From: Marinobacter sp. Arc7-DN-1 | GTDB taxonomy: Bacteria > Pseudomonadota > Gammaproteobacteria > Pseudomonadales > Oleiphilaceae | Reading direction: 5' to 3' | NCBI RefSeq assembly: GCF_003441595.1 | Contig: NZ_CP031848.1 | Span: 1,860,001-1,924,000 of the forward strand | DNA length: 64,000 nucleotides | Shown: positions 1 through 8,721 of the stretch, piece by piece | Position numbering within the stretch: the stretch's first letter is position 1 | How the letters are laid out: the number at the start of each line of letters is the position of its first letter | Program-made: the position numbers and the translations under genes | The notes under the pieces: generated by a model | Told to the model about the DNA's origin: nothing | The model's database searches: none | The model's input: only the letters and a program-made list of their open reading frames with translations

Positions 1-98
1 CTTACGATCCGGAGTTCAGCGACGATGTTGAGCTGGCCTGGAGGCTCATCCTCAGCCCCGGGATCACCTACATGAAGTTTGGCTATTACCATTTCTGA
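1..98 (+). CDS. 3' end of an unidentified gene
   Basis: Open reading frame entering from the left edge (reading frame begins at base 3) and stopping at TGA 96-98. Only the last 31 residues are visible, beginning YDPEFSDDVELAWRL and ending in the aromatic-rich FGYYHF. No family can be assigned from so short a tail. It is followed within 30 bp by a strong hairpin, consistent with a true gene end. Confidence 0.5.
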   Translation, partial: YDPEFSDDVELAWRLILSPGITYMKFGYYHF

Positions 99-127
99 GT
101 ATCGAAACAGGCATTCGACAAAAACAA

Positions 128-157
128 AAAAGCCGCCGGGGGGTGACCCGGCGGCTT
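128..157. terminator. Bidirectional rho-independent terminator
   Basis: Perfect GC-rich stem AAAGCCGCCGGG / CCCGGCGGCTTT with a 6-nt loop. It has A-tracts on the left and a short T run on the right. It lies between the converging upstream partial gene and the narK2-like gene, so it can serve both strands. Confidence 0.8.
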
Positions 158-177
158 TACGGCTGCTGGCTATCAGG

Positions 178-1680
178 TTATCCGACAACAACAGCCTGCC
201 GGCGACGCTCTTCCTCTTCAATCTGCAGATCCACGGAAGACACGTGGTATTCCTCCGAGAACCCGCTCTCAGGCTCTTTCAGCCACATCATGCACAGCAG
301 CCAGCTGACAAATGCGCCACCGGCAATGATGTAGAAGAACTGAGAGGGCGTTACAAAGGTGAAAATAGTGAGGTACACCACCGCGCCCACATTGCCATAG
401 GCACCCGCCATCCCGGAAATCTGGCCGGTGAGGCGACGCTTGATAGAGGGAATGATTCCGAATGTCGCACCTTCCGCACCCTGCACAAAGAAGGATGTGA
501 ACACGGTGATCCCCACGGCGATGATCAGGGGCCAGTTGGAGTTCATCAGGCCCATCAGCGCGAAGCCCACCGAGATCCCGAACATGTAGCTGAGCATCAC
601 AAACCGGCGATTGCCCATACGGTCTGAAACCAGGCCACCCATCGGGCGTGCCACCAGGTTCACGAAGGCGAAGGAAGCAGCGATCAGGCCGGCAGCGGTG
701 GCGCTCAGGCTCCAGGTTTCCTCGAAGAACATCGGCAGCATGGAAACCACCGCCAGCTCGGCACCAAAGTTCGCGAAGTAGGTGCTGTTCAGCGCAGCAA
801 CGCTGTTGAACGGGTATTTGTCATCCTCGGGCACGCCTTTTTTAAGGATCGGCACGTTCACCCTCAGGATCTGGACAATCTGGTAGCCCACAATGGCGAC
901 AATCACAGCGTAACAGATGGCCGCTCCGGTGGCACTCAGGTACCCCATGTTTTCGATACGCCAGACCAGAATACCAAGCACACCCACCAGCGGAATGGTC
1001 CACAGGATCAGCTTGATCATGTCGCCCCAGTTGCTGACTTCCAGCGCCACCGCCTTGCGCGGCTTGCGATGAACCGTGCCAACAGGGCCGTCGGTAATCG
1101 CGAACCAGTAGTAAACGCCGTAAGCCGCCATCACGATCGCGCTTTGGGCGATGGCCCAGCGCCAGCCATCTTCACCGCCATACATTTGCAGGGCGATGGT
1201 CGGCAAGGTGATTGCCGCGGCAGCGGAACCGAAATTGCCCCAGCCAGCATAGAAGCCTTCGGCAAAGCCGATGTCTTTCGGTTTGAACCACATGGCGGTC
1301 ATGTGGATACCCACCACAAAGCTGGCACCAATGGAGCTGAGCACCAGGCGGCTGACCAGGAGCTGGGTCATGGTGTTGCCGAACGCAAATACCAGGGCAG
1401 GGATGGCCATCAATACCATCAGTACCGAAAACACCCGGCGGGGGCCGAAGCGGTCCAGGGCCATGCCCACGATAATCCGGGCAGGTATGGTCAGCGCTAC
1501 GTTGGCGATGGCAAACAGGCGAAGATCATCCGCGGTGAGCCAGTTGACGCTTTTGAGCATACTGGATGCCAGCGGCGCCATGTTGAACCACACGTAGAAG
1601 GTTATAAAGAATGCGATCCAGGTCAGGTGCAGGGCCCTGACTTCCGGATTTTTGACGTGGAAAACGTCTGCGACTTTCAT
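178..1680 (-). CDS. narK2: NarK-family nitrate/nitrite MFS transporter (NarK2-like)
   Basis: A 500-residue, 12-helix major facilitator protein that should move nitrate in and/or nitrite out across the inner membrane. The nitrate-porter glycine-rich signatures are visible in both halves: GWGNFGSAAAAITLP near residue 155 and GAYGNVGAVVYL near residue 425. The length suits a stand-alone NarK. The start is supported by a GGGAGG Shine-Dalgarno 5 nt upstream. It lies downstream of and on the same strand as the stress-protein gene, and divergent from a second NarK. Many denitrifiers carry NarK1 and NarK2 as a fused or paired set, one favouring proton/nitrate symport and the other nitrate/nitrite exchange. 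Assignment of which is which is inference. Confidence 0.9.
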   Translation of the reverse strand: MKVADVFHVKNPEVRALHLTWIAFFITFYVWFNMAPLASSMLKSVNWLTADDLRLFAIANVALTIPARIIVGMALDRFGPRRVFSVLMVLMAIPALVFAFGNTMTQLLVSRLVLSSIGASFVVGIHMTAMWFKPKDIGFAEGFYAGWGNFGSAAAAITLPTIALQMYGGEDGWRWAIAQSAIVMAAYGVYYWFAITDGPVGTVHRKPRKAVALEVSNWGDMIKLILWTIPLVGVLGILVWRIENMGYLSATGAAICYAVIVAIVGYQIVQILRVNVPILKKGVPEDDKYPFNSVAALNSTYFANFGAELAVVSMLPMFFEETWSLSATAAGLIAASFAFVNLVARPMGGLVSDRMGNRRFVMLSYMFGISVGFALMGLMNSNWPLIIAVGITVFTSFFVQGAEGATFGIIPSIKRRLTGQISGMAGAYGNVGAVVYLTIFTFVTPSQFFYIIAGGAFVSWLLCMMWLKEPESGFSEEYHVSSVDLQIEEEERRRQAVVVG

Positions 1681-1727
1681 GTCAGCCTCCCTGGGCTATC
1701 AGATACAGAAACGGTTAGGCGCCAGTC

Positions 1728-2189
1728 TCAACGGCTGGGCAAAATAAGGAGCGGACACTGGATCCGGCGGGCGAGGAAGGAACTCACGCTGCCGAAGGTC
1801 ATGTAATCCAATTCGTCCACGAAATAGGTCAGCGAGCGGGCGATAAATCCGCCGTCCGGTTCATTGCTGTGGCGCGCAATAACGAGCATATCGGGATGGA
1901 TCTTTTTCTCCGCGGCGTACAGCAGCATTTTCCGCGCATCCCCCTCAAGCAGCATGCTTTCGGCGGAAATCTGCTCCTGCTCGCACACTCCCAGGGCCTC
2001 AGCAAGGTGCTCTTTCAGTTCGGCCACTTCCTGCTGGAACAGGTCTTCGTTTCCGGAGGTGATATCCCGTGGGTTTTCAGCAACCGCAACCAGGGTGATC
2101 ACGGGTTTGAGATCGCGGAACATGGTGATGGTCTGAGCCAGAGCCAACCTGGCGTTCCTCGAACCGTCGTAGGCAATCATAATGTTCAT
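1728..2189 (-). CDS. Universal stress protein, UspA family
   Basis: A 153-residue single-domain Usp beginning MNIMIAYDGSRNARLAL, with the C-terminal GSVSSFLARRIQCPLLIL strand-turn-strand typical of the family. The first glycines of the usual G-2x-G-9x-G nucleotide loop are not clear, so ATP binding is uncertain. The ATG at 2189 is preferred over an upstream in-frame start at 2282 because it has a GGGAGA ribosome site and begins exactly at the conserved domain. It shares a strand with narK2 (47 bp gap) and diverges from narK. In denitrifiers Usp genes of this kind are often under anaerobic (Anr/FNR) control, which fits the site upstream. Confidence 0.85.
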   Translation of the reverse strand: MNIMIAYDGSRNARLALAQTITMFRDLKPVITLVAVAENPRDITSGNEDLFQQEVAELKEHLAEALGVCEQEQISAESMLLEGDARKMLLYAAEKKIHPDMLVIARHSNEPDGGFIARSLTYFVDELDYMTFGSVSSFLARRIQCPLLILPSR

Positions 2190-2284
2190 TTTATGGGTTC
2201 TCCCGAAGGCGTTTTTCATCGCCCGTGTAAGGGGCAGGCATTGGTATCTGCCAGCATTAGCCCACACTCCGGCGCCCCCCATAA

Positions 2285-2298
2285 TTGACGGAAATCAA
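2285..2298. promoter_or_regulatory. FNR/ANR-type binding site
   Basis: TTGAC-GGAA-ATCAA matches the FNR/ANR consensus TTGAT-N4-ATCAA at 9 of 10 defined positions. It lies between the divergent usp (start 2189) and narK (start 2489) genes and could activate one or both when oxygen is low. A further inverted repeat, CGATGT-N6-ACATCG (2443-2460), sits just before the narK ribosome site; its role is unknown. Confidence 0.7.
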
Positions 2299-2488
2299 CG
2301 TTCGCAGCATGTACCCCACGAGAGAAATCAAGGGTCTATCCCTCCGGCCTCGAAAAGCTCCGATCACCTACCACCACCGCCCCCAGCAGGAGGTACCTCC
2401 AATGCCCCGCATCGGAAAACCCTGTTTTTGGTAAGGTTTAGGCGATGTTTTCAGACATCGTTTAATGAATGTCCGGAGGGAGCGGAGC

Positions 2489-3856
2489 ATGGCCAATAGC
2501 CCGTCAAAACCAGAGCAATATCGTGCGCTCGGTTTATCCACATTTGCCTTCACCCTGTGCTTTGCGGTGTGGACGATTTTCTCCATCATCGGAATCCGCA
2601 TCAGCGAAGATCTGGGGCTGTCGGATACCCAGCTTGGCCTGCTGATGGCCACCCCGATTCTCACCGGCTCCATCAGCCGGCTGTTCCTCGGTATCTGGAC
2701 GGACCGCTATGGTGGCCGCTGGGTATTTGGCATCCTGATGCTCACCACCGCCGCCTGCGTGTACCTGCTGACCTTCGCAACCACTTACCTGATGCTGCTG
2801 GTGGGCGCCCTGGGTGTCGGCCTGGCCGGTGGCGCCTTCATCGTCGGCGTGGCCTACACGGCGGCATGGTTTGAACCGGAACGCCAGGGTACGGCGCTGG
2901 GGATTTTTGGCGCGGGCAATGTGGGTGCTGCGGTAACCAACTTCGGGGCCCCGTTCCTGTTGGTCGCGTTCGGCTGGCAGAGCACGGCTCAGATCTACGC
3001 CACCGTGCTGGCAATCATGGGTGTGGTCTTCATCCTGCTGGCCAGGGAGGACCCTCTGGCCGCAGAGCGGGCCGGCACCAGGGCCAAATCATTCATGGAG
3101 CAGATGGAGCCGCTGCGTGAGCTGAGGGTCTGGCGGTTTGCTTTGTACTATTTCTTCGTATTCGGCGCTTTTGTCGCCCTGGCGCTCTGGTTGCCTCACT
3201 TCCTTATTGGCGTTTACGGCCTGGACATCAAAACGGCGGGCATCATCGCCGCGCTCTACACCATTCCGGCGTCACTGTTCCGTGTCCTCGGGGGTTGGAT
3301 GTCGGACCACTTCGGTGCCCGCCGGGTGATGTACTGGACCTTCGGTGCCTCCGTTGTCTGTACCTTCCTGCTGAGCTATCCGCCCACCGAGTATGTGGTG
3401 CAGGGCATCGATGGCGATATCCGCTTTACCCTTGAGATGAGCCTGCCGGTGTTCGTGGCGCTGATCTTTATTCTGGGTTTCTTCATGTCCCTGGGTAAGG
3501 CGGCGGTCTACAAGCACATTCCTGTCTACTATCCGATGCACGTGGGCGCTGTGGGTGGCGTTGTCGGGATGATTGGCGGACTCGGGGGATTCATTCTGCC
3601 ACTGGCCTTCGGCGTGCTGAACGACCTCACCGGAATCTGGCAGAGCAATTTTATGTTGATGTTTGTGATCGTCGCAGCCGCCCTGGTGTGGATGCACTAT
3701 GCGATCCGATCCGCAGAGCGGGTTGAGTGGGCTGCCAACGAGGAACGAACCGATTTGCCAGAGCTGGCCTCTCCCCAACTTTTCTACCCACTGAACCGGA
3801 AAAAACAGCAGGAGCCTCTGATCGAGCCACCCCGGCGAAAGAGCCGACTGCAGTGA
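2489..3856 (+). CDS. narK: NarK-family nitrate transporter (NarK1-like)
   Basis: A 455-residue MFS transporter. The nitrate-porter motif FGAGNVGAAVTNFGAPF is clear near residue 145 and the second-half motif GAVGGVVGMIGGLGGF lies near residue 355. Charged residues in the D-R-Y-G-G loop after helix 2 match MFS motif A. The ATG at 2489 has GGAGGG 8 nt upstream and is preferred to the ATG at 2465. It diverges from usp/narK2 across the FNR-type site. The C-terminus carries a basic hydrophilic tail. Role: uptake of nitrate for respiration; no nitrate reductase genes are in the window. Confidence 0.9.
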   Translation: MANSPSKPEQYRALGLSTFAFTLCFAVWTIFSIIGIRISEDLGLSDTQLGLLMATPILTGSISRLFLGIWTDRYGGRWVFGILMLTTAACVYLLTFATTYLMLLVGALGVGLAGGAFIVGVAYTAAWFEPERQGTALGIFGAGNVGAAVTNFGAPFLLVAFGWQSTAQIYATVLAIMGVVFILLAREDPLAAERAGTRAKSFMEQMEPLRELRVWRFALYYFFVFGAFVALALWLPHFLIGVYGLDIKTAGIIAALYTIPASLFRVLGGWMSDHFGARRVMYWTFGASVVCTFLLSYPPTEYVVQGIDGDIRFTLEMSLPVFVALIFILGFFMSLGKAAVYKHIPVYYPMHVGAVGGVVGMIGGLGGFILPLAFGVLNDLTGIWQSNFMLMFVIVAAALVWMHYAIRSAERVEWAANEERTDLPELASPQLFYPLNRKKQQEPLIEPPRRKSRLQ

Positions 3857-4085
3857 GCGAACCGCCGATGCGTATTCCAGACGAAGCCTGCCACCCATTC
3901 CACGCGAAAGCTGCCACTGATTCCACGGCAAGGCTGTCACCTTGGCAGGCTGCCTGACTCACTCCATCAAACTATCAAAATCGTTCGGCACGGGATAACT
4001 TAACGGTACTCTGCCCCTTTTCATCCGGAGAGGGCCAGATGCCAGCGAAGAGGTTACCAATGTAAGATCAAAATTGCTGCATCCG

Positions 4086-4529
4086 TCACCGCACAGTGGT
4101 TACATATTGCAACACCTCAACCACCTGTTCCGGTGTCTGAGCCCACGCCATGGCTGCAGCATCTACCTCCTTCAAGGGATGTACGATGTCCTCGCCGTGA
4201 AGCGTGATATAGGGCCTACCTAAAGCCGCACAGTAACCGGCATCGAAAGCGGCGTTCCACTGCTTGTATTTATCGCCGAATCGGATCACGGCCAGATCGC
4301 ACTGTTCCAGCATCGTCTTGGTGCGAATGCCATTTACTTTGGACGACTGATGATCCCGCCAAAACGGAACCTCCGGCACGCCCAATATATCACCGGCGGC
4401 ATCACTGGCTCCGTGATCGGTGACGGGTGCTGTAAACTCGACGGGCAACCCCAGCGCTGCCACACCGGCCTGAAGCTGTTCACGCCAGTCAGTATGAATT
4501 TCACCAGAAAGGTACACAGTCCAGCTCAT
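4086..4529 (-). CDS. ytoQ: YtoQ family protein
   Basis: A 147-residue protein beginning MSWTVYLSGEIHTDWR, recognised as the YtoQ family, which resembles nucleoside 2-deoxyribosyltransferases in fold (SGEIH N-terminus, later CDLAVIRFGDKYKQWN and FDAGYCAALGRPYI). No reaction is established that I know of. AGGAG lies 6 nt before the ATG. It follows the aldehyde dehydrogenase on the same strand by 52 bp and could be read from the same LacI-controlled promoter, but it may equally be a bystander at the island edge. Confidence 0.8.
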   Translation of the reverse strand: MSWTVYLSGEIHTDWREQLQAGVAALGLPVEFTAPVTDHGASDAAGDILGVPEVPFWRDHQSSKVNGIRTKTMLEQCDLAVIRFGDKYKQWNAAFDAGYCAALGRPYITLHGEDIVHPLKEVDAAAMAWAQTPEQVVEVLQYVTTVR

Positions 4530-4581
4530 TTAAAACTCCTAGCTTGTTGTCGGGCTATTCTTTATAAATACCTGAAAAGGC

Positions 4582-6039
4582 CTACCATGATGTCGCTATA
4601 TATTGGGTTTCGAGGAACTCTTTTATACCATCCTGAGCACCTTCCCGGCCTATACCACTTTCCTTCATACCACCGAACGGAGCGGCGGGGTCAGATACAA
4701 AGCCGCGGTTTACGCCAACAATGCCTGCGTTCAGCCTCTGTGCGATTCTCATCGCATTACCGACATCCTCGCTGAAAACATAGGCAGCGAGGCCGTAAGG
4801 CGTGTCGTTGGCCTGCTGGATAACAGAACCCACATCCCGAAAGCGGACCAGGGGCGCAACGGGACCAAACACCTCCTGATCAAGAATACGCGCGTCTGGC
4901 TCGACATTTTTAAGCACCGTTGGTGCGAAGAAAAAACCTTTCTCGTGAAGCGCCGTACCACCGGTTGCAACAGTGGCTCCGTCCTCCACTGCCTCAGCAA
5001 CGATGGCCTTTAGTTTTTCCAGTTCCTTACGGGAAATGATCGAGCCCACATCGCTGTCCGCGTCTAACCCGTTGCCAACTTTCAGTTCCTCAAACCGCTC
5101 TACAAGTCTGTCGCAGAACTCATCGTATATCGCGTCGTGAACAAAAAGTCTGTTTGCAGCAATACAAGACTCGCCGGCATTGCGCAATTTGGCAACAAAG
5201 GCCCCCTCAATAGCCGTATCAATATCCGCGTCCTCACAGACAATAAGCGGGGCATTTCCACCGAGCTCCATCGATGTATTGAGAACCCTTTTGGCCGCCG
5301 TACCAAGCAGAAGTCGTCCGACACCCGTGCTACCTGTGAAGGAAATTTTTCGCAACCGATGATCACTCACCAGCGCCTCGGTTAGCATACCCGCATCATC
5401 AGTCGTTAAAACGTTTACAAGACCATCGGGAACGCCGCAGCGTTGCATCAAATCTGCAAGGTACATGGAGGTAAGCGGGGTCTCTTTTGGTGGCTTTACA
5501 ACGACACCGCAACCAGCGGCGATCGCTGGCGCAATTTTTCGGGTAATCATCGCTGCCGGGAAATTCCATGGCGTAATCAGCAAAGCCGTTCCCACCGGTT
5601 GGTGTGTCACAACAATCGTATGTTTGCCACTGGGGGACTGTCGCATTTCCCCGCCCAAACGCAGAGATTCCTCCCCATACCAACGGAAAAATTCCGAGGC
5701 GTAATCAACCTCGCCAGTTGACTCCTTCAGGGTTTTACCTTCCTCAAGCGTAATCAATCTGGCAATGGTGTTCTTTTCTTCCTGCATCGTGTCGAAAATG
5801 GTCCTCAAAACCTCGGAACGCTCTCGTGGCGTTCGGGCCAGCCACTCGGTCACCGCCCTATCGCATGCATTCATAGCCATTTCTGCATGCTCGGATGTGC
5901 AGTTAGGGACAGCCGTAATGACCTCCTCCGTTGCGGGATTGATCACATCGAACTTTGTTGCGGTTTCTGTAATCCACTCGCCATTTAAAAACAGCCCGTT
6001 AGGCACGCTTTTCCCAACTTCTTCAATATAAAATTTCAC
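4582..6039 (-). CDS. NAD(P)-dependent aldehyde dehydrogenase, succinate-semialdehyde dehydrogenase type
   Basis: About 485 residues of the ALDH superfamily, closest by eye to GabD-like enzymes. Visible features are the glycine-rich Rossmann loop FTGSTGVGRLLL, the general-base glutamate in MELGGNAP and the nucleophilic cysteine in NAGESCIAANR. The reaction would be oxidation of an aldehyde to a carboxylate. A GTG at 6039 is preferred because GGAG lies 8 nt upstream; an ATG at 6054, which adds five residues, overlaps that Shine-Dalgarno and has none of its own. It is 111 bp downstream of the M24 gene, in the same LacI-controlled operon. The true substrate is unknown; an acetaldehyde- or semialdehyde-type product of the neighbouring E1/E2 complex is an inference. 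Confidence 0.85.
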   Translation of the reverse strand: MKFYIEEVGKSVPNGLFLNGEWITETATKFDVINPATEEVITAVPNCTSEHAEMAMNACDRAVTEWLARTPRERSEVLRTIFDTMQEEKNTIARLITLEEGKTLKESTGEVDYASEFFRWYGEESLRLGGEMRQSPSGKHTIVVTHQPVGTALLITPWNFPAAMITRKIAPAIAAGCGVVVKPPKETPLTSMYLADLMQRCGVPDGLVNVLTTDDAGMLTEALVSDHRLRKISFTGSTGVGRLLLGTAAKRVLNTSMELGGNAPLIVCEDADIDTAIEGAFVAKLRNAGESCIAANRLFVHDAIYDEFCDRLVERFEELKVGNGLDADSDVGSIISRKELEKLKAIVAEAVEDGATVATGGTALHEKGFFFAPTVLKNVEPDARILDQEVFGPVAPLVRFRDVGSVIQQANDTPYGLAAYVFSEDVGNAMRIAQRLNAGIVGVNRGFVSDPAAPFGGMKESGIGREGAQDGIKEFLETQYIATSW

Positions 6040-6150
6040 AAAAAAGACTCCCATGTTCGGGATTTAAAAACATCTACGGAACGACCGGCCTGGCCCTGAA
6101 GACGGTGCTGAACACAAGATCGCAGTCACCGTCTTCATGTCACATTACGA

Positions 6151-7458
6151 TCAGTACTTGTTAGCGATGAAAAGATCCTTGGACGGGAATAATGTGATCA
6201 CCTGACATCCGTCCGGAGTCACAACAACCTCTTCTTCGATGCGAGCAGCACCGTTTCCGTCAGCGGCGGGGCAGTATGTTTCGAGTGCAAAAACCATCCC
6301 CTCCTGTAATTCAAACGGACTGTCAAACGATACAAGCCGGCTTATGATAGGTCGCTCGTGCAGCGCCATTCCCAAACCATGGCCAAACTGCAGACCAAAC
6401 GCCTCCATCTCATTGGGGAAGCCAAAGTCAGTCGCCTTAGGCCACACGGCGGCAATTTTATCGGTAGTCATCCCGGGACGAACCAACTCGATTGCAGAGT
6501 CTATCCACTCCCGCGCCTGCTTGTAGGCGTCTTCCTGCGACCTGGTAGAGCTGCCGATATTCAGAGTGCGGTAGTAACAGGTGCGATACCCCATGAACGC
6601 CTGAATAATATCGAAAAATGCTTGATCACCCGGCCGGTACATGCGGTCAGTAAAATTATGAGGGTGCGGGCAACAGCGTTCACCGGATACGGCATTGATT
6701 GCCTCCACGTCATCAGAGCCGTTGTCGTAGAGAAACTTATTGACCAGGGCCACCATCTCGTTTTCCCGGGTACCCGGGCGAAGCTTCTCCGCCAGGTGAT
6801 CGTAGGCGCCATCCACCATCGTGGCGGCCATATTCAGGAGAGTGATTTCATCCTGGCTCTTGATCTGTCGCGCATCCAGCATGATCTGTTGCACATCTCG
6901 TATTTCCAGACCGGCTTCCTGGAGTGCAAATAACATTGGCGGCTCGGCGACATCTACGCCCACCGGCATATCGGCAACTCCCTCAGCTTTGAGGATATCC
7001 CGAATCTCTTCCGCCGCACGCTTGAAAAGACCAGCTTCCTGGCCAATAGACCCTCTCAAGCCAAGCATGCCAGCCCGACAACGATCCTGCTTCAGCCAGG
7101 GTGCGTAGATCCGATGGTGAGCGGCAGCTGATCCGAAATCCCACAAATAGGGATCAGAATTGCCGGTAAACAGGGCGTAACGACAAAACTTATCCCGCGT
7201 CCACTCGCCAATAACCGAGCTGGTAAGGTAGCGAATGTTGTTGTTGTCAAAACACAGAATGGCGCCGAGATCGGAATCTGCCAGAGCGTTTCGGGCCCTC
7301 CCCGTCCTGTAGCGATGCAAACGGTCATAGTTCACGCGCTCCTCGAAATCCACATGCATTCTGCCCGGCGCCGGTATGGGACGTCCCCAAACCCAGTGTG
7401 GATCTACATCTTCGGAGCGAACAATGGTTGGCTCGCTGGGTTTCACTGTTTTAGCCAT
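6151..7458 (-). CDS. M24 (pita-bread fold) family protein, probably not a peptidase
   Basis: A 435-residue protein with a creatinase-type N-terminal domain (FDNNNIRYLTSS) and an M24 C-terminal domain. Metal-site residues visible are Asp in QAFFDIIQ, His in QFGHGLGMALHERP, Glu in VFALETYCP and Glu in ARIEEEVVV. The second aspartate expected about 11 residues after the first is replaced by MGYRTCYYRTL, so one canonical ligand is missing. The family includes aminopeptidase P, creatinase, ectoine hydrolase and the DMSP lyase DddP; none fits well enough to name. A strong AGGAGG precedes the ATG at 7458, and a LacI operator lies 70 bp upstream. It heads an operon with the aldehyde dehydrogenase. 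Confidence 0.75.
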   Translation of the reverse strand: MAKTVKPSEPTIVRSEDVDPHWVWGRPIPAPGRMHVDFEERVNYDRLHRYRTGRARNALADSDLGAILCFDNNNIRYLTSSVIGEWTRDKFCRYALFTGNSDPYLWDFGSAAAHHRIYAPWLKQDRCRAGMLGLRGSIGQEAGLFKRAAEEIRDILKAEGVADMPVGVDVAEPPMLFALQEAGLEIRDVQQIMLDARQIKSQDEITLLNMAATMVDGAYDHLAEKLRPGTRENEMVALVNKFLYDNGSDDVEAINAVSGERCCPHPHNFTDRMYRPGDQAFFDIIQAFMGYRTCYYRTLNIGSSTRSQEDAYKQAREWIDSAIELVRPGMTTDKIAAVWPKATDFGFPNEMEAFGLQFGHGLGMALHERPIISRLVSFDSPFELQEGMVFALETYCPAADGNGAARIEEEVVVTPDGCQVITLFPSKDLFIANKY

Positions 7459-7527
7459 GATTCCTCCTGGTGCAACGGCAAAGAAAAGCCTGATTCGCGT
7501 ACGATTGCTAACACAAAACACTTTAGT

Positions 7528-7539
7528 GCAAACGTTTGC
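7528..7539. promoter_or_regulatory. LacI-family operator 1 (GCAAACGTTTGC)
   Basis: Perfect 12-bp palindrome with the central CG typical of LacI/GalR operators. It lies 70 bp before the M24 gene and 46 bp before lacI on the other strand, so it can control the M24-aldehyde dehydrogenase operon and autoregulate the regulator. It is one of four matching sites (see 13370, 15406 and 16535). Confidence 0.85.
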
Positions 7540-7584
7540 GTAAATCAATTTTAAATCTGCAAAGAAGCCATAAGTTCAGTGCTT

Positions 7585-8721
7585 ATGTATACTGTTGATA
7601 TCGGATTCATAGTTCCGGCACACAGTCCGCAATCAGCTTTTCAGTCTCCTTTCGGGTTTTTTGCTTTGATACAGAAAAAACGAGTCACGCTTCGCGATTT
7701 GGCGGAGCACCTGAACATTAATACCTCCACGGTTTCCCGCGCTCTTAGCGAGAAATCGAATGGGATGATCTCTCCTGAAGTAGTGAAACGCGTAAGAAAG
7801 GCCGCTGAGGAAATGGGCTATAAGCAAAATGCGGCTGCCTACGCGCTCAAGGTTGGGAGTACCAAAACCATTGGTATGATTATTCCGGACCTGATGAATC
7901 CGGTGTTTCCTCCGATTATCAGAGGCATACAGAGCGTGCTCGACCAGTACGGGTACACTGCATTTCTGGCTTATAGCCAGAACAATGAGGGAGTCGCCCG
8001 TACTGAAGTAGAGAGGCTTATAAGCCGCGGGGTGGATGGCATCATTTACGCCGCAGCTTTCCGCAAGGACAGTGTTGTGGATTTATGCAAAAAGCAGGGC
8101 GTACCGCTGGTTCTGGTTAATCGAGTGGTAGATCAGGGCGATGTAGACACCGTGAAAGTCGATGACACGCTTGGTATCAGAATGGCGGTCGACCACCTGT
8201 TAGATCTTGGCCATCAGAAAATCGGGTTTATTGCAGGCCCCAAAGACATATCTGTTTCACACATCCGGCTACGCGCCTTTACGCAAACCATGTCCGACCG
8301 TGATTTGGCCGTGGACCCGCACCGCATTGTCGAGGCCCACGCGCTTTCAGAAACCGCCGGGGAGGAAGCAATGTCGCTATTTCTCCAAAAAAATCCCGAC
8401 GCAACAGCGGTGATTGCGTCAAACGACCTCATTGCGCTGGGCTGTATTACTGCTATGACACAATTTGGTTATACCTGTCCAAAGAGAATGTCCATCGTTG
8501 GCTTCAACAATATGCCTTACCTGGACTGGTTCGCGACGCCTCTCACGACGGTGTCCATTCCCCATTTCCAGATGGGGGAACGATCCGCCGATCTGCTGCT
8601 GAAACGGATCAAGTCCGGTAACGCTGACTTTCACGAGGAAGTGTTACTGAAGCCCAGGCTTGTCGTCCGTAAATCAACGGCCGCGCCGGCCAAAACCAGA
8701 AAGAAAATCGAGGCCTCTTAA
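7585..8721 (+). CDS. LacI-family transcriptional regulator
   Basis: A 378-residue repressor. It has an N-terminal helix-turn-helix (VTLRDLAEHLNINTSTVSRAL, near residue 33 of this frame), a hinge, and a type I periplasmic-binding-like effector domain (TKTIGMIIPDLMNPVF through FNNMPYLDWFATPLTTV). The start is uncertain. ATG 7585 and GTG 7579 give a 30-residue extension before the usual start, and a TTG at 7666 would begin right at the domain (IQKKRVTLRD); none has a convincing Shine-Dalgarno. The stop overlaps the stop of the convergent ABC ATPase gene. It is the obvious regulator for the four palindromes around it. The effector is unknown. Confidence 0.9.
   Translation: MYTVDIGFIVPAHSPQSAFQSPFGFFALIQKKRVTLRDLAEHLNINTSTVSRALSEKSNGMISPEVVKRVRKAAEEMGYKQNAAAYALKVGSTKTIGMIIPDLMNPVFPPIIRGIQSVLDQYGYTAFLAYSQNNEGVARTEVERLISRGVDGIIYAAAFRKDSVVDLCKKQGVPLVLVNRVVDQGDVDTVKVDDTLGIRMAVDHLLDLGHQKIGFIAGPKDISVSHIRLRAFTQTMSDRDLAVDPHRIVEAHALSETAGEEAMSLFLQKNPDATAVIASNDLIALGCITAMTQFGYTCPKRMSIVGFNNMPYLDWFATPLTTVSIPHFQMGERSADLLLKRIKSGNADFHEEVLLKPRLVVRKSTAAPAKTRKKIEAS

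Noticed and set aside
3272-3962. Long antisense frames inside the narK 3' region
   Set aside because: They shadow the strong narK coding frame and lack start signals.
6151-7458. Calling the M24 protein the DMSP lyase DddP or a creatinase
   Set aside because: Only the general M24 fold and some metal residues agree; the second metal Asp is missing and the remembered DddP sequence around its Asp-x-Asp and WWIG region does not match.
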